Shown one piece after another: positions 14,909 through 21,354 of a stretch of 38,631 nt of DNA; within the stretch, counting starts at the first letter, position 1; each line of letters starts with the position of its first letter. The translations under genes were made by a program, and so were the position numbers. The notes beneath the pieces are model-generated. The model saw only the letters and a program-made list of their open reading frames with translations, ran no database searches and was not told the origin of the DNA. Where the stretch lies: positions 1-38,631 of the forward strand of contig JBEKZI010000009.1 of NCBI GenBank assembly GCA_049510055.1. Direction: 5' to 3'. Source of the stretch: JALHTV01 sp049510055. Lineage in GTDB: Bacteria; Planctomycetota; Phycisphaerae; SM23-33.

Positions 14909-14911
14909 TCC

Positions 14912-14985
14912 GGCGGCGTAGCTCAGCTGGCTAGAGCAAGGGATTCATAAGCCCTGGGTCACTGGTTCGAGTCCAGTCGCCGCCA
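14912..14985 (+). tRNA. tRNA-Met (CAT anticodon; elongator type, or Ile2 if lysidine-modified)
   Basis: This is a 74-nt cloverleaf. The acceptor stem GGCGGCG (14912-14918) pairs with CGCCGCC (14978-14984), with discriminator A at 14985. The D arm is GCTCAGCTGGCTAGAGC, the anticodon loop TTCATAA has CAT at 14946-14948, and the T arm contains GGTTCGAGTCC. CCA is not encoded. The G1-C72 pair and the absence of the three G-C pairs of initiators argue for an elongator. A CAT tRNA may also be Ile2, read by TilS; the sequence alone does not decide. Confidence 0.93.
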
Positions 14986-14990
14986 TCCTG

Positions 14991-15047
14991 CTTCGCCCCG
15001 GCGCGCCGGGGCTTCGCAGGGCTCTGTCCTGCGAAGGCGGGGCGAAG
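14991..15047. repeat. Nested inverted repeats just after the tRNA
   Basis: An outer stem, CTTCGCCCC (14991-14999) with GGGGCGAAG (15039-15047), encloses two others. One is a perfect 18-base palindrome at 14995-15012, which competes with the outer stem. The second is a hairpin, CTTCGCAGG (15012-15020) with CCTGCGAAG (15028-15036) and a seven-base loop. No T-run follows, so it is not a standard terminator; a palindromic repeat element is more likely. Confidence 0.65.
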
Positions 15048-15175
15048 GAGGGCATACTTTTGGGCGACTATCGAGACTGTTTTCGACCCCAGAAATTCTT
15101 GCTCCTTTGCCGATAAAGAATGGGCGAGTTATTGTTCCAGGCGACGCCAAAATAATTCGTGACGAACGTTTTTTC

Positions 15176-15204
15176 TTGAAGACTTTATCGGCTGTTGCTA
15201 TAAG
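15176..15204 (+). promoter_or_regulatory. Promoter of the small membrane protein gene
   Basis: TTGAAG at 15176-15181 and TATAAG at 15199-15204 are 17 bases apart, inside a stretch less GC-rich than its surroundings. The small ORF begins 65 bases downstream. Confidence 0.55.
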
Positions 15205-15269
15205 CATGCTCGTTCGGACGGGTTGCATGAGATGCTTCGTCTGATCAACCCATCAAAGGAGATATGGGT

Positions 15270-15392
15270 ATGTGGATGCCAATCGCTCGGTTTCTAGGAC
15301 AAGACTGGCTGTACTGGTGGCAACTGCCACTGCTCGGCGTGCTGATCATCCTGCTGATTGCATGGAAGGCCTATCGTAACAAGCAGGTGTAA
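15270..15392 (+). CDS. Small single-pass membrane protein (40 residues)
   Basis: A short frame from ATG 15270 to TAA 15392 encodes 40 residues: an amphipathic start (MWMPIARFLGQ), an aromatic DWLYWWQLP segment, a hydrophobic helix LLGVLIILLI at about residues 21-31, and a basic tail AWKAYRNKQV. AAGGAG lies eight bases before this ATG, which is why it is preferred over the in-frame ATG at 15264. A good promoter precedes it and a strong hairpin follows its stop. It is unrelated to any family I recognise. A single N-out/C-in membrane helix is likely from the positive tail. Confidence 0.65.
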   Translation: MWMPIARFLGQDWLYWWQLPLLGVLIILLIAWKAYRNKQV

Positions 15393-15405
15393 CGCGCCGT
15401 ATCGT

Positions 15406-15448
15406 CCCGCGGCGCCATCGCCGCGGGGGCCGGAAAACAGGGTTTTTT
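15406..15448 (+). terminator. Probable terminator of the small membrane protein gene
   Basis: CCCGCGGCG (15406-15414) pairs with CGCCGCGGG (15419-15427) over a four-base loop. A second small stem, GGAAAA with TTTTCC, follows and includes a run of six T. The first hairpin begins 13 bases after the stop codon. Confidence 0.55.
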
Positions 15449-15450
15449 CC

Positions 15451-15481
15451 AATCACAGCGGTCGTGTCGGCCGCTGTGATT
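15451..15481. repeat. Perfect 11-bp inverted repeat
   Basis: AATCACAGCGG (15451-15461) and CCGCTGTGATT (15471-15481) are exact reverse complements around a nine-base loop. No T-run follows on either strand, so it may be a regulator site, part of a double terminator or a repeat relic. Confidence 0.6.
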
Positions 15482-15629
15482 GCATGGTCCTTTCTCGCCG
15501 CCTGCGTTGGCCGGCGGGCATGTCATCACGCTCCGCGATACTCGCTTTGCGGTCCTCCCACCTCTTGCGCGGCATTCGGCCGCGGAGTTTTTCCTTCGGC
15601 ATGCGCGACGGAGTCTTGTAGTCGGCCCT

Positions 15630-15657
15630 TTGCGCCAGCAGGCGGAACTTGTATAAC
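15630..15657 (+). promoter_or_regulatory. pyrF promoter
   Basis: TTGCGC at 15630-15635 and TATAAC at 15652-15657 are 16 bases apart. The AGAGGAG ribosome-binding site and GTG start of pyrF follow within 24 bases. Confidence 0.5.
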
Positions 15658-15680
15658 ACCGACCAGAGGAGATAACCGTC

Positions 15681-16571
15681 GTGCCGGACCACTTCGCCGA
15701 CAGATTGCTGGCCGCCATCGACAGGACCGCGCCGGTCTGCGTGGGTCTGGATCCGGTGTACGAGCAACTGCCCGCCGCGCTGCGGAAGGCTGAGGCGGAC
15801 GAGGGCCGGCGTCTGAAGGCCGTCACGGCGTTCTGCCGGGGCGTGCTGGAGGTCGTCGCGCCGATCGTCCCGGCCGTCAAACTGCAAAGCGCCTACTTCG
15901 AGATGTACCGCGACAAGGGCGTGAAGCTGTACTTTGAACTTGTGCAAGCCGCCCGCGAGATGGGACTGCTCGTGATCGGCGACGTCAAGCGCGGCGACAT
16001 CGGTTCGACGGCCTCGGCCTATGCCGCCGGCCATCTGGGCCACGCGGCGGCGCCCGACGCGATCACCGTCAACGGGTACTTCGGGGCCGACGGCCTGGCG
16101 CCGTTCCTTCAAGCCTCCAAGGCCGGCGGGGCGGGCGTGTTCGTGCTGGTGCGGACCAGCAATCCCTCCGCCGCCGCCATGCAGGACTTCGCCGACGCCA
16201 CCGGGCGGAAATTCTACGAGCACCTGGCCGGCCAGGTGGCCCAGCTCGGTGCCGCCGAGGGGCTCCTGGGCCGCCGCGGGTACAGTTGCCTGGGCGCGGT
16301 GGTGGGGGCGACCTATCCCGCCCAGGCCAGGCAATTGCGACAGGTCATGCCCCAGCAGGTATTTTTGGTCCCCGGCTACGGCGCCCAGGGCGCCACGACC
16401 GCCGACTGCGCCGCGGCCTTCAAGGCCGACGGGTCCGGCGCGATCGTCAACGCCAGCCGCTCGGTGATCTTCGCCTACAATCAGCCCGGCGGCGCGAAAG
16501 ACTGGAAACAGGCCATCGCCGACGCCGCCAAGGCGTTTGCCAAGGACATCGCCTCGGCGATAGGCCGCTAA
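15681..16571 (+). CDS. pyrF: Orotidine 5'-phosphate decarboxylase
   Basis: This 296-residue type 2 OMP decarboxylase converts OMP to UMP, the last step of de novo pyrimidine synthesis. The active-site motif DVKRGDIGSTA carries the Lys-Asp-Asp chemistry of the family. CVGLDPVYEQLP at the start, VKLQSAYFE in the middle, and VPGYGAQG and NASRS near the end are also typical of the longer type 2 enzymes. The start is GTG at 15681, with AGAGGAG nine bases upstream. The kinase-like gene starts 38 bases after the stop on the same strand, so co-transcription is possible. Confidence 0.95.
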   Translation: MPDHFADRLLAAIDRTAPVCVGLDPVYEQLPAALRKAEADEGRRLKAVTAFCRGVLEVVAPIVPAVKLQSAYFEMYRDKGVKLYFELVQAAREMGLLVIGDVKRGDIGSTASAYAAGHLGHAAAPDAITVNGYFGADGLAPFLQASKAGGAGVFVLVRTSNPSAAAMQDFADATGRKFYEHLAGQVAQLGAAEGLLGRRGYSCLGAVVGATYPAQARQLRQVMPQQVFLVPGYGAQGATTADCAAAFKADGSGAIVNASRSVIFAYNQPGGAKDWKQAIADAAKAFAKDIASAIGR

Positions 16572-16609
16572 GCCGCTAAGTTGCACAAGCGCCGCCGATA
16601 GCTCAAAGG

Positions 16610-17461
16610 ATGAATGCCAGACGTCCCAATCCCCGGATGTTTGCCCTGCCCGCACCGCCGCCGGCTGCGCTGGAAGTCGGCGGGGCCGGTTACCGGCTGG
16701 TGCGCGTGCTGAAGCACGACTTCTTCGCCGCCACGTGCCTCTACGAGTCAGCCGCGAAGCCCGCCCGCGGCCGAGCGAAGGTTCCGGCCAAGGTGGTCGT
16801 CAAGTTCGGGCGGTCGCAGGATTTTTGCGGCTTGCCGATCGGGTGGGTGGGGCAATACTTCATCGACCGCGAGGAGACCATCTACAAGGTCCTGGCCGGC
16901 CTGGAGGGCCTGCCGCGGTGCCTGGGGCGCGTGGAGGGGAAGGGCCTGGCGATTGAGTTTATCGAGGGGGCGGCCCTGGACCGTACGGCGGCGATTCCGG
17001 CGGGTTTCTTCGACCGGTTGCGGGTGCTGCTGGGGGCGGTGCATGCCCGCGGCGTGGCCTACTGCGACACCAACAAAAGGTCCAACATCCTTATCGGTCC
17101 CGGCGGCCGGCCATACCTGATCGACTTCCAAATCTCTCTTCGTCGGCGGGACGACCTGCCCTGGCCGCTGTCGGCTGTCATGCGGCGGATGGTGCGCTAC
17201 ATGATGGACAAGGACCTGTATTACCTCTACAAGCACAAGCGGCGGCTGTGTCCGCAGGAGCTGACGGCGGAGGAGGAGGCCATCTCCCGCCGCATCTCGG
17301 GTCTGCACTGGCTGCACGTCAAGCTCGCCACGCCTTATCGCGCGTTGCGGCGGCGATTCCTGAACTCGCAATTTCGCCGCGGGCGGCTGGTCAGTCCCAC
17401 GGCTGAGATTGAAGACGAATTGCCCGAGCATACCACCTGGCGCCGCGACCGGCCCGGATGA
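16610..17461 (+). CDS. Protein kinase-like phosphotransferase
   Basis: This 283-residue protein has a minimal protein-kinase-like fold close to RIO or lipopolysaccharide (Kdo/WaaP) kinases. Lys65 in KVVVKF is the likely ATP lysine. The catalytic loop YCDTNKRSNIL has Asp153 and Asn159, and DFQIS carries the metal-binding Asp172 in place of DFG. All key residues are present, so it is probably active. The basic C-terminal part could bind membrane or nucleic acid. The ATG at 16610 has AAAGG too close for an ideal site; an alternative ATG lies at 16637. Substrate unknown: sugar, lipid or protein are all possible. Confidence 0.72.
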   Translation: MNARRPNPRMFALPAPPPAALEVGGAGYRLVRVLKHDFFAATCLYESAAKPARGRAKVPAKVVVKFGRSQDFCGLPIGWVGQYFIDREETIYKVLAGLEGLPRCLGRVEGKGLAIEFIEGAALDRTAAIPAGFFDRLRVLLGAVHARGVAYCDTNKRSNILIGPGGRPYLIDFQISLRRRDDLPWPLSAVMRRMVRYMMDKDLYYLYKHKRRLCPQELTAEEEAISRRISGLHWLHVKLATPYRALRRRFLNSQFRRGRLVSPTAEIEDELPEHTTWRRDRPG

Positions 17462-17506
17462 GCGATTTCGCGCACGTCGGGTGCTACAGTGGGGAAGAGC
17501 CAAACC

Positions 17507-18514
17507 ATGAAGGCGATGGTCCTGACAGTCAATGCAGCCGTTGAAACCGCCCCGCTGAAGATGACGGAGCTGCCGGCCCCCTCGCCGGCCGAGGGCCAGG
17601 TGCGCCTGAAGGTGCGGTGCTGTGCGGTCTGCCGCACGGACCTGCACGTCATCGAGGGCGACCTGCCGCCGCGCAAGATGCCGCTGGTCCCCGGCCACCA
17701 GATTGTCGGCGTGGTGGACCAGGTGGGGGCGGGCTGCCGACGATTCGCCGTCGGCCAGCGCATCGGCGTCGCCTGGTTGAGGCACACGTGCGGCCAATGC
17801 CGCTTCTGCACCGCCGGCCGGGAGAACCTCTGCGAAAGCCAGCAGTTCACCGGCTACCACGCCGACGGCGGCTACGCCGAGTACGCCGTGGTGCCGGAGG
17901 ACTTCGCCTATGTGCTTCCCCCGGCCTTCAGCGACACGCAGGCCGCTCCGCTGCTGTGCGCCGGCATCGTGGGGTATCGCTCGCTGAAGCGGAGCAATTT
18001 GCCCGACGGCGGCACGCTGGCCGTGTACGGTTTCGGCTCCAGCGCCCACGTGATCGTGCAGATCGCCCTGCACCGCAATTGTCGGGTTTACGTGGTGACG
18101 CGCGACCCGCGCCACCAGAAGCTGGCGCGGGAGATGGGGGCCGCGTGGGTGGGGGACGACGCCTCGGCGATGCCCGTGAAGGTCGATAGCGCCATTCTCT
18201 TTGCCCCCGTCGGGGCGCTGGTGCCGGCGGCCCTGGCAAAGCTGGACAAGGGCGGCACGCTTGCCCTGGCCGGCATCCACATGACGCCCGTCCCGCAGAT
18301 GGACTATACCGCCAGCCTGTTCTATGAGCGGGACCTCCGCTCCGTGACGGCCAACACGCGCCAGGACGGCCGGGAACTGCTGGAACTGGCCGCGGCCATT
18401 CCCATCCGGCCGCACGTGACGACCTACCGCCTGGACCAGGCCAATCAAGCCCTGGCGGACCTCAAGGCCGACCGCATCAGCGGCACGGCCGTGCTGGTCG
18501 TCTGGGAGCCGTAA
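17507..18514 (+). CDS. Zinc-dependent alcohol dehydrogenase family protein
   Basis: This 335-residue medium-chain dehydrogenase has the catalytic zinc ligands in CCAVCRTDLHV and PGHQIVG. The structural zinc cysteines are in CGQCRFCTAGRENLC, and the Rossmann segment is AVYGFGSSAHVIVQIA. The usual GxGxxG is slightly altered (GFGSSA). The ATG at 17507 is preferred over a GTG at 17489, since it gives the normal KAMVL start and a GGGGAAG site upstream. It resembles zinc-binding dehydrogenases of the AdhP/YahK group, which reduce aldehydes. It follows the kinase-like gene by 45 bases. Actual substrate unknown. Confidence 0.9.
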   Translation: MKAMVLTVNAAVETAPLKMTELPAPSPAEGQVRLKVRCCAVCRTDLHVIEGDLPPRKMPLVPGHQIVGVVDQVGAGCRRFAVGQRIGVAWLRHTCGQCRFCTAGRENLCESQQFTGYHADGGYAEYAVVPEDFAYVLPPAFSDTQAAPLLCAGIVGYRSLKRSNLPDGGTLAVYGFGSSAHVIVQIALHRNCRVYVVTRDPRHQKLAREMGAAWVGDDASAMPVKVDSAILFAPVGALVPAALAKLDKGGTLALAGIHMTPVPQMDYTASLFYERDLRSVTANTRQDGRELLELAAAIPIRPHVTTYRLDQANQALADLKADRISGTAVLVVWEP

Positions 18515-18526
18515 GTCCAGGGGAGC

Positions 18527-18555
18527 TTGACGCCTTCGGCCGCACGCCTTAGGAT
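18527..18555 (+). promoter_or_regulatory. Promoter of the extended SDR gene
   Basis: TTGACG at 18527-18532 and TAGGAT at 18550-18555 are 17 bases apart. A purine-rich leader of about 60 bases then leads to the ATG at 18623, suggesting separate transcription from the dehydrogenase gene. Confidence 0.5.
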
Positions 18556-18622
18556 GCCCCCGCTCTTGCCGGCGGCCTTGCGTAGCCGCTGGAGATTGAA
18601 GAAGAAGAAAAAAAGGTCCCTA

Positions 18623-19624
18623 ATGAATCTTGTGACCGGCGCCACGGGGCTGCTCGGCAGCCACATCGTCGAGAAACTCATCGCCCAGGGCGCCCCCGTG
18701 CGGGCGCTGGTGCGAAGCGGCGGCGACACGCGCGTGCTGGACGGTTGGAACGTGCCCAAGGCCATCGGCGACGTGACGGACCCGGCGAGCCTGGCCGCGG
18801 CGATGCAGGGCGTGCACACGGTGTATCACGCAGCCGCCCAGGTGGGCGACTGGGGTCCGTGGGAGCGGTTCGTGGCCGTCACGATTCGAGGCACGGCCAA
18901 CGTGCTCCAGGCCGCCCGGGCGGCGAAGGTCCGGCGGTTCCTCCACGTCAGCAGCATCTCCACCTACGGCCACCCAGACGGGGAAGGGCTGGTGCTGGAC
19001 GAGCGGGCGCCGCTGGGCGTGAACCTGCACCGCTGGAGCTATTACAGCCGCGCCAAGGTGGAGGCCGAGAAACTGGTCCGCGCCGCGGCGCAGTGGGGGG
19101 ACATGGCCATGACCATCGTCAAGCCCAGCTGGCTCTACGGGCCGCGGGACCGGGCCTCGCTGCCGCGACTCATCCGCGCCATCCGCGCCGGCAAGGCCAA
19201 GATCATCGGCGACGGCACCAACTTCCTCAACCTCACCTACGCCGGCAACGAGGCCGAGGGATGCATCCTGGCCGCCACCAAGGACCAGGCCGTCGGCCAG
19301 ACCTACAACCTCTCCAACGACGGCCAGATTACGCTGGAGCAATACTTAAATAAGATCGCCGCCTGCCTGGGCGCCCGGCCCGTCACGCGAAAAGTGCCCT
19401 ACAAGGTAGCCTACGGCGCGGCGTTCCTGATGGAACTGGTCGGCCACGCCTTCCGCCGCAAGAGTCCACCGCTGGTGACGCGCTACGCCGCCTGGCTGAT
19501 GGGGAGGCGGTGCTTTTTCTCCTGCGACAAGGCCCGGCGCGAATTGGGCTGGCGCCCCACGGTGGGGTACGACGAGGGCATCGAGCGGTCCATCCGCTGG
19601 TGCCTGGACAACGGCTTGGCGTGA
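18623..19624 (+). CDS. NAD-dependent epimerase/dehydratase (extended SDR, 3-beta-HSD-like)
   Basis: This 333-residue extended SDR has the NAD motif VTGATGLLGSH at the N-terminus, the serine segment HVSSISTYG, the catalytic YYSRAK and a long C-terminal domain (YNLSNDGQITLEQYL, then RRELGWRPTVGYDEGI). The pattern is closest to the 3-beta-hydroxysteroid dehydrogenase/OleD/HpnA-like group, which reduce or isomerise lipid or sugar substrates. The ATG at 18623 puts the Rossmann motif at the N-terminus; the frame upstream is basic and includes a lysine run from the purine-rich leader. The substrate is not predictable. The neighbouring dehydrogenase suggests shared lipid or alcohol metabolism, but only by position. 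Confidence 0.85.
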   Translation: MNLVTGATGLLGSHIVEKLIAQGAPVRALVRSGGDTRVLDGWNVPKAIGDVTDPASLAAAMQGVHTVYHAAAQVGDWGPWERFVAVTIRGTANVLQAARAAKVRRFLHVSSISTYGHPDGEGLVLDERAPLGVNLHRWSYYSRAKVEAEKLVRAAAQWGDMAMTIVKPSWLYGPRDRASLPRLIRAIRAGKAKIIGDGTNFLNLTYAGNEAEGCILAATKDQAVGQTYNLSNDGQITLEQYLNKIAACLGARPVTRKVPYKVAYGAAFLMELVGHAFRRKSPPLVTRYAAWLMGRRCFFSCDKARRELGWRPTVGYDEGIERSIRWCLDNGLA

Positions 19625-19655
19625 TCCGCCGGCGGGGCGGCTGAACGTCGCGGCC

Positions 19656-20216
19656 TTACAGCAAGTTCTTGACGTGGGAGACCAGGGCGCTCATTTCCAG
19701 CGGTTTGGTCAGGCAGGCCTTGGCGCCGCATTCCAGGATGGTTTTCTCGCTTTCTTCCGACGGATAGGCCGTGATGGCCAGGACGTGGGCGTGGCGCGTC
19801 GCCTCCTGGCCCTTGATGAGCTTGCAGACCTCAAACCCGTCGATTCCCGGCATGCGGAGGTCCAGGATGACAACCTGTGGCTTGAGCGTGGCCGCCAGGG
19901 AGCCGGCGCGGAAACCGTCGTTGGCCTCGATGACCTCCACTTCCGGCAGGGCGTCCTTGATGGCGCGGGCGATGAGCTTCGTGATGGGCGGTTCATCGTC
20001 CACCACCAGCACACGCCGCGGATGCTCGCCCAGTTCCGGCGGGACGGGCATGTTGTGCTCGCGGAGGAACAGGACCAGGTCCTCGGCCGCGACTCTCCTG
20101 TGGCCGCCGGGCGTGCGGTAGGCCTTCAGCAGATTTTGGTCGATCCAATTCGCCACCGACCCGGGGTCCACGTGGAGCATTTTTGCGATGGCAAAGGTCG
20201 AAAGGTTCTTAGCCAC
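19656..20216 (-). CDS. HTH-receiver response regulator
   Basis: This 186-residue protein joins an N-terminal excisionase/MerR-type HTH (IAKMLHVDPGSVANWI, then RTPGGHRRVAAEDLVLFL) to a C-terminal CheY-like receiver. The receiver has acidic pair Asp73-Asp74, phospho-acceptor Asp119 in VVILDLRMPG, Thr149 in ITAYPS and Lys171 in LTKPLE, so it should be phosphorylatable. The order, with DNA-binding first, is the reverse of usual response regulators. GTG at 20216 is preferred, since GGGAG lies six bases upstream; the longer frame from a GTG at 20237 lacks a site. No histidine kinase gene is nearby, so it is an orphan. It ends 31 bases from the convergent SDR gene. Confidence 0.88.
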   Translation of the reverse strand: MAKNLSTFAIAKMLHVDPGSVANWIDQNLLKAYRTPGGHRRVAAEDLVLFLREHNMPVPPELGEHPRRVLVVDDEPPITKLIARAIKDALPEVEVIEANDGFRAGSLAATLKPQVVILDLRMPGIDGFEVCKLIKGQEATRHAHVLAITAYPSEESEKTILECGAKACLTKPLEMSALVSHVKNLL

Positions 20217-20514
20217 GATTTTCTCCCACCGCCCCACGGACGAGGCGCCTTAAAGGCCCTCATCGTAGGTGCATTTTACCGGCGTCTTTACGATTATGAA
20301 AGAACGATAAACCAGCCCCGACGCTGCGATTATTGTAATATCGGGAATTATCGGAGGTTAGTAAAGAAAAAGTATTGTATTTCCAACTGTTCGGATTGCT
20401 GTGATACTTATTGGAGGGTTTAGTTCCAGGGCAGGCATGCGGCGGTTTTCCCATCGGTGTCGACCGTTTTGGGCTTTTTCTTACGGCCGGGCGGCCATAT
20501 AAAAGGAAGGCATT
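20217..20514. other. AT-rich divergent intergenic region
   Basis: This gap lies between the divergent HTH-receiver and SDR genes and is clearly richer in A and T than its surroundings, especially at 20280-20420. An imperfect inverted repeat, CGATTATTGTAATATCG, lies near 20328-20346, with related CGATTAT and CGATAA words nearby. These could be binding sites for the HTH-receiver protein. For the SDR, a weak TTTTTC / TATAAA pair precedes the AAGGAAGG ribosome-binding site. Confidence 0.4.
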
Positions 20515-21291
20515 ATGGCGAGCAAACACCCAAACCCCGTGGCCTTGGTGACCGGCGGTGCCCGAGGCATCGGCGCGGCGATTGCGATGGAACTGGCCCG
20601 CGGCGGTTGCGACGTGGCCGTCTTTGACGTCATCGCCGCCGACGCGACGGTTGCCGCCGTCGAGCAGGCCGGCCAAAAAGCCCTGGGCCTCGTCGGCGAC
20701 GTGACCTCCGCGGCTGACCGCGCCGCGGCGCTGGCCGCCATCGAAAGAACCTTCGGGCGGCTGGACGTGCTGGTCAACAACGCCGGCGTGGCGCCGACGG
20801 TCCGCGCGGATATCCTCCAGGCCGGCGAAGCCAGTTACGACCGCGTGATGGCCATCAACCTCAAGGGGCCGTACTTCCTCACGCAGGCCGTGGCGAACTG
20901 GATGATCCGTCGCCGCAAGGCCGAACCCGGCGCCTGGATGTGCATCGTGAACATTTCCTCCATGAGCGCCTACACGGCCAGCCCGTCGCGAGGCGAGTAC
21001 TGCCTTTCCAAGGCCGGCATCTCCATGGCCACCAAGCTGTGGGCGGCCCGGCTGGCTGAGTACGGCATCGGCGTGTACGAGATTCGCCCCGGCATCGTCG
21101 CCACCGACATGACCGCCGCCGTCAAGGACCGATACGACAAGCTCATCGCCGAAGGGCTGACCCCCATCCGGCGGTGGGGTGCCCCCTCCGACGTCGCCAC
21201 CGCCGTCGCCGCCTGCGTGCGCGGGGACCTGAAGTTCTCCACCGGCGAGGTCATCAACGTGGACGGCGGGTTCCACCTGCGGACGCTGTAG
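20515..21291 (+). CDS. 3-ketoacyl-ACP-reductase-like SDR
   Basis: This 258-residue classical SDR carries TGGARGIG near residues 14-21, NNAGVAP, the serine in VNISSMSAY, YCLSK with the catalytic Tyr and Lys, RPGIVATDM, and a C-terminal NVDGGFH ending. These are the features of FabG-like reductases annotated as 3-ketoacyl-ACP reductases, but sugar and polyol dehydrogenases look the same. The start is ATG at 20515 with AAGGAAGG upstream. It is followed, after a short repeat, by a flavoprotein gene on the same strand. Linkage with a flavoprotein oxidoreductase rather than fatty-acid genes argues for a specialised catabolic role, which is inference. Confidence 0.88.
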   Translation: MASKHPNPVALVTGGARGIGAAIAMELARGGCDVAVFDVIAADATVAAVEQAGQKALGLVGDVTSAADRAAALAAIERTFGRLDVLVNNAGVAPTVRADILQAGEASYDRVMAINLKGPYFLTQAVANWMIRRRKAEPGAWMCIVNISSMSAYTASPSRGEYCLSKAGISMATKLWAARLAEYGIGVYEIRPGIVATDMTAAVKDRYDKLIAEGLTPIRRWGAPSDVATAVAACVRGDLKFSTGEVINVDGGFHLRTL

Positions 21292-21324
21292 AATCGCGGA
21301 TCGCGGATTGCGAGTCGCGGATTG
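21291..21324. repeat. Dispersed short repeat, copy 2
   Basis: GAATCGCGGATCGCG at 21291-21305 is identical to 6335-6349 and is followed by a further GATTGCGAGTCGCGGATT repetition. It overlaps the last base of the SDR stop codon and fills most of the gap to the flavoprotein gene. Confidence 0.5.
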
Positions 21325-21354
21325 GGGGCCAAGGTTGGCGAAGAAACGGCACAC

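Noticed and set aside
14959..15228. Minus-strand 89-codon frame reading through the tRNA
   Set aside because: It is antisense to the tRNA and its hairpins; such frames are a common false prediction.
16748..18448. 566-codon minus-strand frame
   Set aside because: It is antisense to the kinase-like and alcohol dehydrogenase genes; histidine/arginine/glutamine-rich without family features.
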